Below, one piece after another: positions 15,631 to 25,101 of a DNA stretch of 64,000 bases. Within the stretch, counting starts at the first letter, position 1; each line of letters starts with the position of its first letter. Source of the DNA: Paenibacillus rhizovicinus (GTDB lineage Bacteria > Bacillota > Bacilli > Paenibacillales > Paenibacillaceae); contig NZ_CP048286.1 of assembly GCF_010365285.1 (NCBI RefSeq), positions 4,103,501-4,167,500 on the forward strand. Direction: 5' to 3'. Made by a program: the position numbers and the translations under genes. The notes below the pieces were generated by a model that saw only the letters and a program-made list of their open reading frames with translations, did no database searches and was not told the DNA's origin.

Positions 15631-17833
15631 CGCGGTGGTCGAACAAATCAAAGATTTTCTACCTACGCTAATCACGGCTTGTGGATCGGTATCGCTGCTA
15701 CTTTACAGACCAATGACCGACCAATCGTGGGAGCAGTTTGGAAGTGTTGTCGAAGGGATCGATGATTTGTATCGTACGCTGAATGTCCTTTATAACGATA
15801 TGAGTCAGTCTGGATGCCTAAGCTGCTTGGTGTATGAGATTGATCAAATGCGATCAGAGCTTGGTCGTACGTTTCAGGTGATGAATCAGCATATGGACAA
15901 TGAGGATTATGTCAGCGCTAGCGGCTGTATCGAATATGAGTTGATCCCGCTCTTACAACGTCATGTAACGAATTTGGGAGAGCCCCAGTATGTGATGGAT
16001 GAACGGTTCGTCCGCAACTTGGCTTACTTGAAAGAAAATTTTCCGAACGCATATGAACAATTAGGTGCGCTAACAAGAGATACTGATAACTATCAGATAA
16101 CGTATGCTCAAAACGGGTTCCCGAATGTGTACATTGGAGGAGAAGTTTCTACTTATTTGTACAGTCAATACGACCCTGAGCATGAAGCGAGACGTTGGAC
16201 GGAGTGGGTGATGACCAATGGGGAGCGCACACCGAACATAATAATGTTCGGCTTCGGCTTGGGCTACCATGTGCGTACCTATGCGGAGGCTAATCCGGAG
16301 CACAATATTTACGTTTATGAGCCGGACGAACAAGTGCTGCTAACTGCGATGATGGTTATTGATTTTACAGCACTTTTCATGAATGTTAAGGTGAAAGAAA
16401 TAATAGTAGGGAGAACGAAGGGGAATAGGGACAAGTTCCTCTATCAGTTCCTTAGATACTTGAAAGGTGGAGCCGACACGCTTTCGCTCCCCGTCTATGA
16501 CCGGATTAAGAAAGAGGAGAAGATTGAGTTTTTCAACGAAGCGAGAATTTCCATCATCAATTACGACAGTGCATATCTTATGTATGAGAGATACGGTCTT
16601 CAATGGGTTACGAACTATATGTACAATTTTGCAAAAACGATGAATTCTCCGTCCGTTATAGACTTGCGGGGTAAATTCGAGGGTATTCCAGTAGTCATTG
16701 TTGGTGCAGGGCCATCATTAGAAGCCGATATTGAATGTTTAAGAGAGCTTAAGAAACATGCGTTAATTATTGCAGCAGGCACGACTACGCAATCTTTGCT
16801 ACATTATGGTGTAGAGCCGCATCTCATCGTCTGCATCGATGGTACGGAGGACAATTACAACGCATTTAAAGATTTGAATTTCGAACACATTCCATTCTTG
16901 TTCAGCCCGATGGTTCATCATCAGATCCTAGAGAAGCCGATCAAGAACCTGGTGACTTTCGTTTATAATAGCGATATTACGATTAAATATTTACTCGAAT
17001 TAGATGAGAATTATCCGTATTTCCGACCTACGGATTCAGTAACTGGAGCTGCAATTCAAGCTGCGATTTATATGGGAAGCCATGAAATTATTTTTACAGG
17101 CCAAGACTTATCATATCCGGGAGCAAACATTTACGCACCTGGCGCGAATCACTTCAGTCAACAATATTCCGATGATGTGATCTCAAAAGCTACTCATTTC
17201 GTTGAGAACATTCGGGGAACGACGAACCGTACGAATGCAAATATGCAAATTACGTTAGCGTCGATTCAAGACTTACTGGCTCAATATCCGCAGACTCGAT
17301 TCACGAACGCTACTCAAATGGGTGCGAAGATTAAGCATACGGTGTGGGAACCTCTGACTGAGGTGTTGGGGCGGTATAAGGACAAGGTTGTTGATCCAGA
17401 TGTCTTCAAAAAAGTGATTGAGAAATTGCCGCGACACGATGAACGTCAAGTCACACATTTTACCGCCAAAATCGTACAACTGCGTGAGGAACTCACGGAG
17501 AATGAAAGAAAGCTTAGGATGCTGGAACAAAGTTTGTCAAAACTTTCCGAGCTGAGTAGAGTGAATGTGAATAAGTTTCATAGTGAAATGGACAAGCTCA
17601 GTATTGATTGGCGTTCCGTTGTTCACAGTAATGCGTTTAGGGCTCTTTACATAAAGCTGTACAGGAACGAGATCGTCGATATGGAGCGCGAGCTCTCAGA
17701 TGTAGTTCAGGAGTTCGATGCAGTCAAGCGGGCAGAAAAAACATATGAAGTGATGATTCCGTTAATTAAAACGATTTTGCAGGGGACGCCAACCTTACTG
17801 GAGATCGTAGACGAATCGATTAGGAGAATTTGA
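15608..17833 (+). CDS. Maf-family (DUF115) flagellin glycosyltransferase 2
   Basis: Tandem paralogue of the upstream gene, overlapping it by 23 bases. The 741-aa protein has the same architecture: GIPVVIVGAGPSLEADIECL, IIAAGTTTQSLLHYGVEPHL and GQDLSYPGANIYAPGANHF. Both share the N-terminal pattern DFLP-LI-ACGSVS-L. The duplicates are clearly diverged, unlike the two flagellins. They may use different acceptor sites or different donor sugars; this is inference. Confidence 0.9.
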   Translation: MNNMYQVDAVVEQIKDFLPTLITACGSVSLLLYRPMTDQSWEQFGSVVEGIDDLYRTLNVLYNDMSQSGCLSCLVYEIDQMRSELGRTFQVMNQHMDNEDYVSASGCIEYELIPLLQRHVTNLGEPQYVMDERFVRNLAYLKENFPNAYEQLGALTRDTDNYQITYAQNGFPNVYIGGEVSTYLYSQYDPEHEARRWTEWVMTNGERTPNIIMFGFGLGYHVRTYAEANPEHNIYVYEPDEQVLLTAMMVIDFTALFMNVKVKEIIVGRTKGNRDKFLYQFLRYLKGGADTLSLPVYDRIKKEEKIEFFNEARISIINYDSAYLMYERYGLQWVTNYMYNFAKTMNSPSVIDLRGKFEGIPVVIVGAGPSLEADIECLRELKKHALIIAAGTTTQSLLHYGVEPHLIVCIDGTEDNYNAFKDLNFEHIPFLFSPMVHHQILEKPIKNLVTFVYNSDITIKYLLELDENYPYFRPTDSVTGAAIQAAIYMGSHEIIFTGQDLSYPGANIYAPGANHFSQQYSDDVISKATHFVENIRGTTNRTNANMQITLASIQDLLAQYPQTRFTNATQMGAKIKHTVWEPLTEVLGRYKDKVVDPDVFKKVIEKLPRHDERQVTHFTAKIVQLREELTENERKLRMLEQSLSKLSELSRVNVNKFHSEMDKLSIDWRSVVHSNAFRALYIKLYRNEIVDMERELSDVVQEFDAVKRAEKTYEVMIPLIKTILQGTPTLLEIVDESIRRI

Positions 17834-18840
17834 TGCAACCATTCCAGAAAATATTAGTAACCGGAGCCGACGGATTCATCGGTTCTCACTTAACAGAGGC
17901 GCTCGTTCGCCAAGGGTATGATGTTCGCGCTTTTGTTATGTACAACTCGTTTAATTCCTGGGGCTGGCTGGATCAGGCTGCCGCTGATGTTCGGGGACGC
18001 TTTGAAGTATTTGCCGGCGATATAAGAGACCCTCATGGTGTGCTGGAAGCGATGAAGGGTTGCGACGCCGTACTACATTTGGCTGCGTTGATTGCTATTC
18101 CGTACTCGTATCACTCTCCGGACACTTATGTGGACACGAATATCAAGGGGACGTTAAACGTACTTCAAGCTGCACGGCAGCTCGGGGTTCGCAAGGTGGT
18201 ACACACGTCTACTAGCGAGGTGTATGGTACAGCCCGCTACGTACCGATTGATGAGAAGCATCCATTGCAAGGACAGTCGCCCTATTCGGCTTCCAAGATC
18301 GGAGCGGATCAGATGGCGTTGTCGTTCTATTGTTCATTCGGACTGCCAGTAGGAGTCATTCGTCCGTTCAATACGTATGGTCCACGTCAATCGGCACGAG
18401 CGGTCATCCCGACGATTATTACTCAGCTTGCGAATGGTGCTAAAAATATTCAACTAGGTTCCATTCATCCGACACGAGATTTCAACTTTGTTGAGGATAC
18501 CGTAGGCGGGTTTATCGCCTTTCTGGAATCGGAGCGGAGTATCGGCGAAGAAATTAATATCGGAAGCAATTTCGAGATATCGATCGGCGATACGGCGCAA
18601 ATGATCGCTCGGTTGATGAATTCTGATGCCGTAATAGGTATGGATGCGCAGCGCCTGCGTCCAGAGAAGAGCGAGGTAGAGCGGCTGTGGGCGGATAACC
18701 GCAAAGCGGAGACTCTGCTCGGCTGGAAGCCGAAGTATGCGGAGAGCGCAGGGCTTGAGGTGGGGTTGAAACAAACGATCGAATGGTTCACGGAGGCTTC
18801 GAATCTGTCGGGCTATAAAGCTGATCGCTATAACATTTGA
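17833..18840 (+). CDS. legB: LegB-type NAD-dependent 4,6-dehydratase
   Basis: Extended SDR that makes the 4-keto-6-deoxy sugar nucleotide, the first committed step to legionaminic acid, from UDP- or GDP-GlcNAc. The 335-aa protein has GADGFIG (Gly 11, 14, 17) for NAD, TSTSEVYG, the catalytic Tyr151/Lys155 in SPYSASK, and RPFNTYGPRQSARAVIPTII, typical of the LegB group. The ATG at 17833 overlaps the maf2 stop, after TAGGAGA; the TTG three bases earlier is unneeded. GDP as carrier is suggested by the ptmE gene downstream. Confidence 0.88.
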   Translation: MQPFQKILVTGADGFIGSHLTEALVRQGYDVRAFVMYNSFNSWGWLDQAAADVRGRFEVFAGDIRDPHGVLEAMKGCDAVLHLAALIAIPYSYHSPDTYVDTNIKGTLNVLQAARQLGVRKVVHTSTSEVYGTARYVPIDEKHPLQGQSPYSASKIGADQMALSFYCSFGLPVGVIRPFNTYGPRQSARAVIPTIITQLANGAKNIQLGSIHPTRDFNFVEDTVGGFIAFLESERSIGEEINIGSNFEISIGDTAQMIARLMNSDAVIGMDAQRLRPEKSEVERLWADNRKAETLLGWKPKYAESAGLEVGLKQTIEWFTEASNLSGYKADRYNI

Positions 18841-18871
18841 TTCAAGCATATGAGGAAGGATTGGGGCAACT

Positions 18872-20056
18872 ATGACAGATGCTCGATCGTTAGGATTGGA
18901 AATCGTTGAGGTGATCAAGCAAATATCAGGGAGAACGGATGCGGTGCTCCCGCTGCACGAGCCTGAATTTTCGGGGAATGAATGGGTGTATGTGAAAGAA
19001 TGTTTGGACACCGGATGGGTCTCGTCTGCTGGGCGATTCGTGGATCGGCTGGAGAGCGAAATGGCCTCATTCACGCAATCGGGGTATGCGGTTGCCGTTG
19101 TGAATGGTACGGCCGCTCTTCACATTGCTTTGCTGCTGTCGGGAGTAAAGCCTAATGATGAAGTGATCGTACCTTCCCTTACATTTGTGGCGACCGCTAA
19201 TGCGATCTCTTATTGTCAGGCATTTCCTCATTTTGTGGATGTATCTACTTCCAATCTAGGACTGGATACCGTTCGATTGAAAGACTATCTACAGGATATC
19301 GGCGAGAGAAGAAGTGACGGAGCGACGTATAATCGAAAGACGGGAAATCGTATTCGAGCAGTTGTACCTATGCATACGTTTGGACATCCCGTGGATATGG
19401 ACGCTCTTATGGAAGTAGCAGAACGCTTCAGCCTTGTGATTATTGAAGATGCGGCGGAGTCACTAGGTTCGTTATATAAAGGCAAAGCGACGGGAACATT
19501 CGGCCTTTTTGGAGTTATGAGCTTTAATGGGAACAAAATTATGACCACCGGCGGCGGCGGAGCAATTCTGACGCAGAATAAGGAGCTGGCTGCTAAGGCT
19601 AAGCATCTTACAACGACCGCCAAGCTTCCGCATCAGTGGGCATTTGAACATGATGTTGTAGGGTACAACTATCGGATGCCGAACCTTAATGCAGCACTTG
19701 GTTGCGCACAATTGGAGCAAGTTCCTGATTTTCTGAGTCGGAAGCGTCAATTGGCGAATTTGTATAGTGAGCGGTTGCGTGCGGTTGAAGGTGTATCATT
19801 CATCGCGGAACCGGAATATGCTACTAGCAACTATTGGTTGAATGCCATTATGCTGGACAAGTCGGATATTGCGGTTAGAGATGAAGTGCTGCGAATAACG
19901 AACGAAGCGGGCCTGTTAACAAGGCCAATCTGGACGCCAATGCATGAACTTCCGATGTACCAGTATTGTCCTCGTATGGACTTGTTAGTTACAGAGCAAT
20001 TGCAGAATCAGATTATTAATCTGCCTAGCGGGCCTTCTGTGTTACGAAAACAATAA
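18872..20056 (+). CDS. legC: LegC-type PLP aminotransferase
   Basis: DegT/DnrJ/EryC1-family enzyme that aminates the 4-keto sugar from LegB. The 394-aa protein has the PLP aspartate in IIEDAAESLGS (Asp193) and the Schiff-base lysine in SFNGNKIMTTGGGG (Lys222). The N-terminus PLHEPEFSGNEWVYVKECLD matches the LegC group. Placed 31 bases after legB, with GAGGAAGG upstream. Confidence 0.9.
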   Translation: MTDARSLGLEIVEVIKQISGRTDAVLPLHEPEFSGNEWVYVKECLDTGWVSSAGRFVDRLESEMASFTQSGYAVAVVNGTAALHIALLLSGVKPNDEVIVPSLTFVATANAISYCQAFPHFVDVSTSNLGLDTVRLKDYLQDIGERRSDGATYNRKTGNRIRAVVPMHTFGHPVDMDALMEVAERFSLVIIEDAAESLGSLYKGKATGTFGLFGVMSFNGNKIMTTGGGGAILTQNKELAAKAKHLTTTAKLPHQWAFEHDVVGYNYRMPNLNAALGCAQLEQVPDFLSRKRQLANLYSERLRAVEGVSFIAEPEYATSNYWLNAIMLDKSDIAVRDEVLRITNEAGLLTRPIWTPMHELPMYQYCPRMDLLVTEQLQNQIINLPSGPSVLRKQ

Positions 20057-20073
20057 TAATAGGTGGTGAGTGG

Positions 20074-21162
20074 TTGACGCACCAACGAATCGAAATCGGC
20101 AGTGAATTTTCGCTTGATGCACAACACTCTATCCCCAAAGATGATACTTTTTTACATAGGCTAGAAGATTTTCAGACGATGTACTATCGCAGCGGACGGA
20201 GTGCTATTCGAGGCGTTGTGAGTCAAATCAATGGCAGACGTGCATTGATTCCGGCTTATATATGCCAATCGGTCATTGAGGCCTTTGAACAGGAGAATTA
20301 CATTTTAGATTTTTATACCATAAATAAAGATTTTTCGATCGACATCGATGATGTGAGTAGAAAACTAACTGAAGCTACGGATGTTTTTTTTCTTATGCAT
20401 TATTTCGGTAAGCTTCAAAGTGATGATGATTTACAGACGATACATAACTTGTGTAGGAGCTGCGCTGCAACTATTGTTGAAGACACGACGCATAGCATTC
20501 TGACTAAGCCGCGAACGGTCGGGGACTATTGCGTGGCGAGCCTGCGTAAATGGTTTGCATTGCCGGATGGCGGAGTTGCTTATCGTGTATCAGGAGAACT
20601 GAATGCAGCACCGAATTGCGTCAATCGCTCATTTACGAATGCACGGGCGGCGGGTATGTTTCTAAAGGGGCTGTATCTTGAGGGTTTGACGGGCGGACAT
20701 GAAGTTTACCGGGATTTATTCGCAAAAGCGGAGAAGTGGATGGACGGAGACAATGAAGCAGGAGAAATGTCCGAGCTGTCCAAACAATTCATAGCTGGCT
20801 TTGATGTCGGAGATGCAGTGAGCAAACGAGGCGAGAATGCCAATTACTTGGCTGACCACATAAATAACCGGTTCGTGAGTCCTGCGCTTGGGACGTATCG
20901 TGCAGAGGAGAGTCCCTTTTTTTATACGCTCTATGTCGAGAAACGAGATGGATTTCGCAGCTATTTGAACCGGCATCATATCTATTGTCCGGTGCATTGG
21001 CCGATTGAGGACCAGCGGCTCTTTGAATTCGCCACTGTCAAGTATATTTCGGAGCATTTAATATCCATCCCTATTGATCAACGTTACGATCTTGTTGCGA
21101 TGGAATATATTAGTCGAATCATCAATCAATACGAAGAAGACAGCACGGAGGGATTGCGATGA
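20074..21162 (+). CDS. divergent PLP-fold (DegT-like) protein, unknown substrate
   Basis: 362-aa protein distantly related to fold-type I aminotransferases and distinct from LegC. Candidate PLP residues are present: Asp137 in TIVEDTTHSI and Lys159 in ASLRKWFALPDGG, where Lys and the Gly-Gly turn align with the DegT lysine region. The acceptor-side N-terminus (YYRSGRSAIRGVVSQI) is typical of this lesser-known subgroup. The start is TTG at 20074 behind AGGTGGTGAG. It overlaps the methyltransferase gene by 4 bases. Its presence beside LegC suggests a second amination or a sugar-amine exchange, but the substrate is unknown. Confidence 0.72.
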   Translation: MTHQRIEIGSEFSLDAQHSIPKDDTFLHRLEDFQTMYYRSGRSAIRGVVSQINGRRALIPAYICQSVIEAFEQENYILDFYTINKDFSIDIDDVSRKLTEATDVFFLMHYFGKLQSDDDLQTIHNLCRSCAATIVEDTTHSILTKPRTVGDYCVASLRKWFALPDGGVAYRVSGELNAAPNCVNRSFTNARAAGMFLKGLYLEGLTGGHEVYRDLFAKAEKWMDGDNEAGEMSELSKQFIAGFDVGDAVSKRGENANYLADHINNRFVSPALGTYRAEESPFFYTLYVEKRDGFRSYLNRHHIYCPVHWPIEDQRLFEFATVKYISEHLISIPIDQRYDLVAMEYISRIINQYEEDSTEGLR

Positions 21163-21827
21163 AAGCTTTCGATGAAATGTGGGAGCAAATCCATAAAGAA
21201 CAAGAGTGGGGTAAATACCCAGGCGAAGAAGTCATACGATTCGTAGCCCGAAACTACTTTGGCATGGACCGGTCAGAAACAACATTGCTTGAGGTCGGCT
21301 GCGGCACAGGGGCAGTAACCTGGTTTATGGGAAGGGAAGGGTTTAAGGTAAGTGCCTTTGATGGCTCCAAGACTGCTGTTGCTAAGGCACAAGCAAGGCT
21401 GAAGGAGGAGGGGCTGCTTGCAGATGTACAAGTAGTCGATGCAACAGCAATGCCTTATTCGAACGATCACTTTGATGGGATAGTCGATTCGGCTATGATT
21501 TATGCTAACAAGGTGGATGCGATTAGAACGATTCTTGGAGAGTGTTATCGAGTTTTGAAGCCAGGTGGGAAGCTGTTCTCAACGGGATTGTTTAAAGTCG
21601 GGATGACGGGTTACGGCACAGGGGAAAAGCTCGAAGAGCATACCTTCAGAGAGCTTACTGAAGGGGCATTGGCACACCGAGGTACAGCACATTTTTTTGA
21701 TCAAGACGAAATTATCAAGCTCTGGTCAGAGGCAGGGTTTAAAAATCTTAAAATCGATTCCGTTGATCGTACGGATCGAGGCGGTACCGTTCATGTCAGC
21801 TATTACATGGTAGAATCTGAGAAGTAG
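21159..21827 (+). CDS. SAM-dependent methyltransferase
   Basis: Class I Rossmann methyltransferase of 222 aa. Motif I is LLEVGCGTGAVTWF, followed by FKVSAFDGSKTAVAKAQARL (motif II acidic Asp), the acidic turn VQVVDATAMPY, and the post-motif YRVLKPGGKLFSTG. ATG overlaps the preceding stop (ATGA) with GGAGGG upstream, so it is translated with the PLP-fold protein. In this sugar island it is a candidate for methylating the nonulosonic acid or its N-substituent. Confidence 0.85.
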   Translation: MKAFDEMWEQIHKEQEWGKYPGEEVIRFVARNYFGMDRSETTLLEVGCGTGAVTWFMGREGFKVSAFDGSKTAVAKAQARLKEEGLLADVQVVDATAMPYSNDHFDGIVDSAMIYANKVDAIRTILGECYRVLKPGGKLFSTGLFKVGMTGYGTGEKLEEHTFRELTEGALAHRGTAHFFDQDEIIKLWSEAGFKNLKIDSVDRTDRGGTVHVSYYMVESEK

Positions 21828-21844
21828 AATCATGGGGGACCATT

Positions 21845-22906
21845 ATGGGTTGTCTTGAGCTAATTCCTTTTGAAGACCAAGAGAAGTGGAATTGTATCGT
21901 CAAGTCATTTGAGCGTTGCGATGTCTATTACTTGAACGAGTACGTGTCGGCTTTCCGTCATACAAGTGATGGTAAGCCGCTTTTGGTTTATTATCATGGC
22001 GATCATATGCAGCTGTGTTATGTCGTCCAGCAAAGCGATGTGGCAGATGCTGCTTTGTTCTCCGGTCGATTGAAGCATGGGGAATACTATGATTGGACAA
22101 CGCCATACGGCTACGGTGGGCCATTGGTAGATGGCTTCTCTGAACAAGAGATCGCCGATTTTTTTGAACAGTTAACCGACTATTGCCAAACTAACCACAT
22201 TGTTTCTCAATTCATACGGTTTCACCCTCTTTTACAAAATCAACAATTATTTGAAGGTTATTGTGACTTACGAAGGCTCAAGAATACGGTTGTTATCGAT
22301 ACCTCAGATAAGAATCTTATTTATTCAAATATGGATGCAAAAAACCGAAATATGTGTAAGAAGGCTGAAAAAAATGGAATTGAGATTCAAGTAAATAGCA
22401 GTGAAGCAGCCAAGTCAGCTTTTGTTACACTTTATAGAAGCACAATGGATCGAAATCAGGCATCGGAGTATTATTATTTCAATACAGCGTTTTTTGAAGA
22501 TATGTTTACGAGTCTTAATGGGAACTACTCACTTTTTAATGCACGATACGAAGATCAGATTATAAGTTCTGCGATCATTATGCATTGTAACGGGAACTTA
22601 CACTATCATTTGTCTGCATCGCGACGAGACTATATGCATTTGGCACCTAACAATCTATTATTGTATACTGCCGCTTGCTGGGGAGCCGAACATGGCTATA
22701 AGAAGTTTCACCTTGGGGGAGGTGTAGCTGCTGAGGACAGTCTGTTATCCTTCAAGAAATCATTTAACAAGCATGGCTTGGTTTATTTCTATATCGGACG
22801 GAACGTGTTCTCTATGAGCAGCTATGAAGATTTACTCGGTATTCGTTCAGAGGCCGATGCGAATTTTAATCCGAATAACAATCACATGATTCAATATAGA
22901 GCCTAA
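21845..22906 (+). CDS. FemAB/GNAT-fold transferase
   Basis: 353-aa protein resembling FemX/FemAB-type transferases (double GNAT fold), which move aminoacyl groups from tRNA, or acyl groups from CoA, to amino acceptors. Visible features are the central KNTVVIDTSDKNLIYSNMD, NMCKKAEKNGIEIQVNSS (the RRNIRKAEK-like segment of the family) and the late KFHLGGGVAAEDSLLSFKKS, matching the K-x-LGG-----D-SL--FK signature. It takes the place in the pathway where an N-acyltransferase (LegH) is expected. AT-rich relative to its neighbours. Confidence 0.75.
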   Translation: MGCLELIPFEDQEKWNCIVKSFERCDVYYLNEYVSAFRHTSDGKPLLVYYHGDHMQLCYVVQQSDVADAALFSGRLKHGEYYDWTTPYGYGGPLVDGFSEQEIADFFEQLTDYCQTNHIVSQFIRFHPLLQNQQLFEGYCDLRRLKNTVVIDTSDKNLIYSNMDAKNRNMCKKAEKNGIEIQVNSSEAAKSAFVTLYRSTMDRNQASEYYYFNTAFFEDMFTSLNGNYSLFNARYEDQIISSAIIMHCNGNLHYHLSASRRDYMHLAPNNLLLYTAACWGAEHGYKKFHLGGGVAAEDSLLSFKKSFNKHGLVYFYIGRNVFSMSSYEDLLGIRSEADANFNPNNNHMIQYRA

Positions 22907-22927
22907 ATACAAGGGGATGCACCGATA

Positions 22928-23926
22928 ATGAAACAAACGCTCATTATAGCTGAAGCTGGAGTAAACCATAATGGGGAGATGGACTTGGCTTACCGGCTAA
23001 TTGATGCTGCGGTAGAAGCCGGTGCAGATTATGTTAAGTTCCAAACCTGGAAGAGCGAGAACGTGATATCGAAGCACGCTCCGAAGGCGGAGTATCAGAA
23101 GGAAACGACCGGCGAAGACGAATCGATGCTAGAAATGGAAAAAAAGCTGGAGTTTCCGTTCGAAAATTTTATATTGCTGAAGGAGTATTGTCAGAAGAAA
23201 GACATTGGCTTCATGTCAACTCCGTTTGATATTGAGAGCGCGCTGTTCTTGTTTTCCATGGGTGTGGATATGGTCAAAATTCCATCAGGTGAAATAACGA
23301 ATCTGCCGTTCCTCGAAGTGATTGCGGATCATGCCTGTCCGGTCATTCTTTCAACTGGAATGTGTGAGATTGAAGAAATCGAGGATGCCGTTCGAATATT
23401 GACAAGCAAGGGTAACAACAATCTGTCGATTTTGCATTGCAATACGCAGTATCCGACTCCGATGAAGGACGTTAATCTCCGAGCGATACAAACGCTGGAA
23501 GAACGGTTTAAGTTTCCTATTGGCCTATCTGATCACTCGCTTGGCATTGAAGTTCCTGTTGCGGCGGTGGCGATGGGCGCAGAAGTCATTGAGAAGCATT
23601 TTACGTTAAGTCGGGACATGGAAGGGCCTGATCATAAAGCGAGTCTAGAGCCAACGGAACTTACCGATATGGTGAGATCAATTCGTAATATCGAGCTGGC
23701 GCTAGGGGACACAGGGAAGCATGTAACGGAATCTGAGCGGGGTAATATGGCTGTGGCAAGGAAAAGTATCGTAGCATCAAAGAAGATTTCACGAGGTGAA
23801 GCATTCACAGTGGAGAATATTACAACGAAAAGACCAGGTACTGGTATTTCCCCAATGAAGTGGTATGAGGTGTTAGGCGGGGCCGCTAAGAGGGATTTCC
23901 AAGAAGACGAGCTGATCGAGTTATGA
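22928..23926 (+). CDS. legI: LegI/NeuB-family nonulosonic acid synthase
   Basis: Condenses phosphoenolpyruvate with a 2,4-diacylamino-hexose to give the nine-carbon acid. The 332-aa protein has the NeuB TIM barrel (IIAEAGVNHNGEMDLAYRLI, ADYVKFQTWKSENV, STPFDIESA, KIPSGEI, GLSDHSLG, AEVIEKHFTLSRDMEGPDHK) and a C-terminal SAF antifreeze-like domain (ARKSIVASKKISRGEAFTVE, then TKRPGTGISP). The start follows AAGGGGATG. Sequence alone places it nearer LegI/NeuB than PseI because LegB, LegG and PtmE are also present. Confidence 0.92.
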   Translation: MKQTLIIAEAGVNHNGEMDLAYRLIDAAVEAGADYVKFQTWKSENVISKHAPKAEYQKETTGEDESMLEMEKKLEFPFENFILLKEYCQKKDIGFMSTPFDIESALFLFSMGVDMVKIPSGEITNLPFLEVIADHACPVILSTGMCEIEEIEDAVRILTSKGNNNLSILHCNTQYPTPMKDVNLRAIQTLEERFKFPIGLSDHSLGIEVPVAAVAMGAEVIEKHFTLSRDMEGPDHKASLEPTELTDMVRSIRNIELALGDTGKHVTESERGNMAVARKSIVASKKISRGEAFTVENITTKRPGTGISPMKWYEVLGGAAKRDFQEDELIEL

Positions 23927-25101
23927 CAAGCAAGTATAAGATTTGTGTGGTTACGGCCACTCGAGCAGAGTATGGGCTATTGAGCTCGGTCATCAAGCGG
24001 ATTCAAGACGATCCAGAATGCGAACTGCAGCTTATCGTAACAGGCACCCATCTGGCACCAGAGTTTGGATTGACCTATAAGGAAATAGAGTCCGATGGGA
24101 TCAAAATTACGCGAAAAATCCCCGTCTATCAAGGTAACGATGAAGATCAAGTTCTAATGACGATTGCCACAGCTAGTTCAGAGATCGGCAGAGCACTCAT
24201 CGAATTGAAGCCCAACATGGTCGTTCTCCTCGGAGACAGATACGAATTGCTTCCGATTGCAAGCGCGTGTGTCGTATTAAGGATACCGATTGCGCACATT
24301 TCCGGAGGAGAGGTTTCGGAGGGGGCATATGACGAATATATCAGGCATGCGGTATCCAAGTTGTCGTATCTTCACTTTACGTCAACAGAAGCTTATCGAG
24401 ATCGAGTCATACAGCTAGGCGAATCGCCGGAGCGGGTGTTTAACGTCGGTGATTTAGGTATAGAGAACATCCAACATTTAAATAGAATGACCAAAGAGCA
24501 GCTTGAAGATAATATAGGCATTTCCATAGGGGATTCAATGCTGCAAGTTACGTTCCATCCTACGACGTTGGAGGATGACTCCGAACAACAGTTTGCACAG
24601 TTGCTGGCCGCTCTTGAGGAAAGACCAAGCTTTCAAATCGTCTTTACGAGGCCGAATGCGGATAGAGGCAGTACGGCGTTAAACCGTATGATCGATAATT
24701 TTATAGGACGAAATGCTCATCGTAGTTATGCTTTTGCGTCACTGGGCTATATGAGATTTTTAAGCTTAGTATCGTACTGCGTAGCGATGGTAGGCAACTC
24801 TTCAAGTGGGGTTGTCGAAGTACCGAGCCTGAAGGTTGGGACGATCAACATTGGAAATCGGCAACGAGGCCGAATCTGCTCGGATAGTGTCCTTCATTGC
24901 AAACCGGACCAAGACGAAATTATAGCTGCATTGGACCGAGTGAGTTCGGATGCTTACAGACTTAAGATGCTAGAAACCGTAAATCCGTATGAATCGAACG
25001 GCACATCGGAACAAATCGTAGCACGAATGAAAGAATGCCTCGCCAATTATTCAGGAATGCACAAATCTTTTTACAGAGGGGATCGCTATGAAAGCCATTG
25101 A
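23923..25101 (+). CDS. legG: LegG/NeuC-type hydrolysing sugar-nucleotide 2-epimerase
   Basis: Removes the nucleotide and inverts C2 of the diacylamino sugar to yield the substrate of LegI. The 392-aa protein has the family N-terminus VVTATRAEYGLLSSVIKRI, then IVTGTHLAPEFGLT, VVLLGDRYELLPIASACVVL, HISGGE and the C-terminal GNSSSGVVEVPSLKVGTINI with GNRQRGR. It overlaps legI by 4 bases and ptmE by 14. Confidence 0.92.
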   Translation: MTSKYKICVVTATRAEYGLLSSVIKRIQDDPECELQLIVTGTHLAPEFGLTYKEIESDGIKITRKIPVYQGNDEDQVLMTIATASSEIGRALIELKPNMVVLLGDRYELLPIASACVVLRIPIAHISGGEVSEGAYDEYIRHAVSKLSYLHFTSTEAYRDRVIQLGESPERVFNVGDLGIENIQHLNRMTKEQLEDNIGISIGDSMLQVTFHPTTLEDDSEQQFAQLLAALEERPSFQIVFTRPNADRGSTALNRMIDNFIGRNAHRSYAFASLGYMRFLSLVSYCVAMVGNSSSGVVEVPSLKVGTINIGNRQRGRICSDSVLHCKPDQDEIIAALDRVSSDAYRLKMLETVNPYESNGTSEQIVARMKECLANYSGMHKSFYRGDRYESH

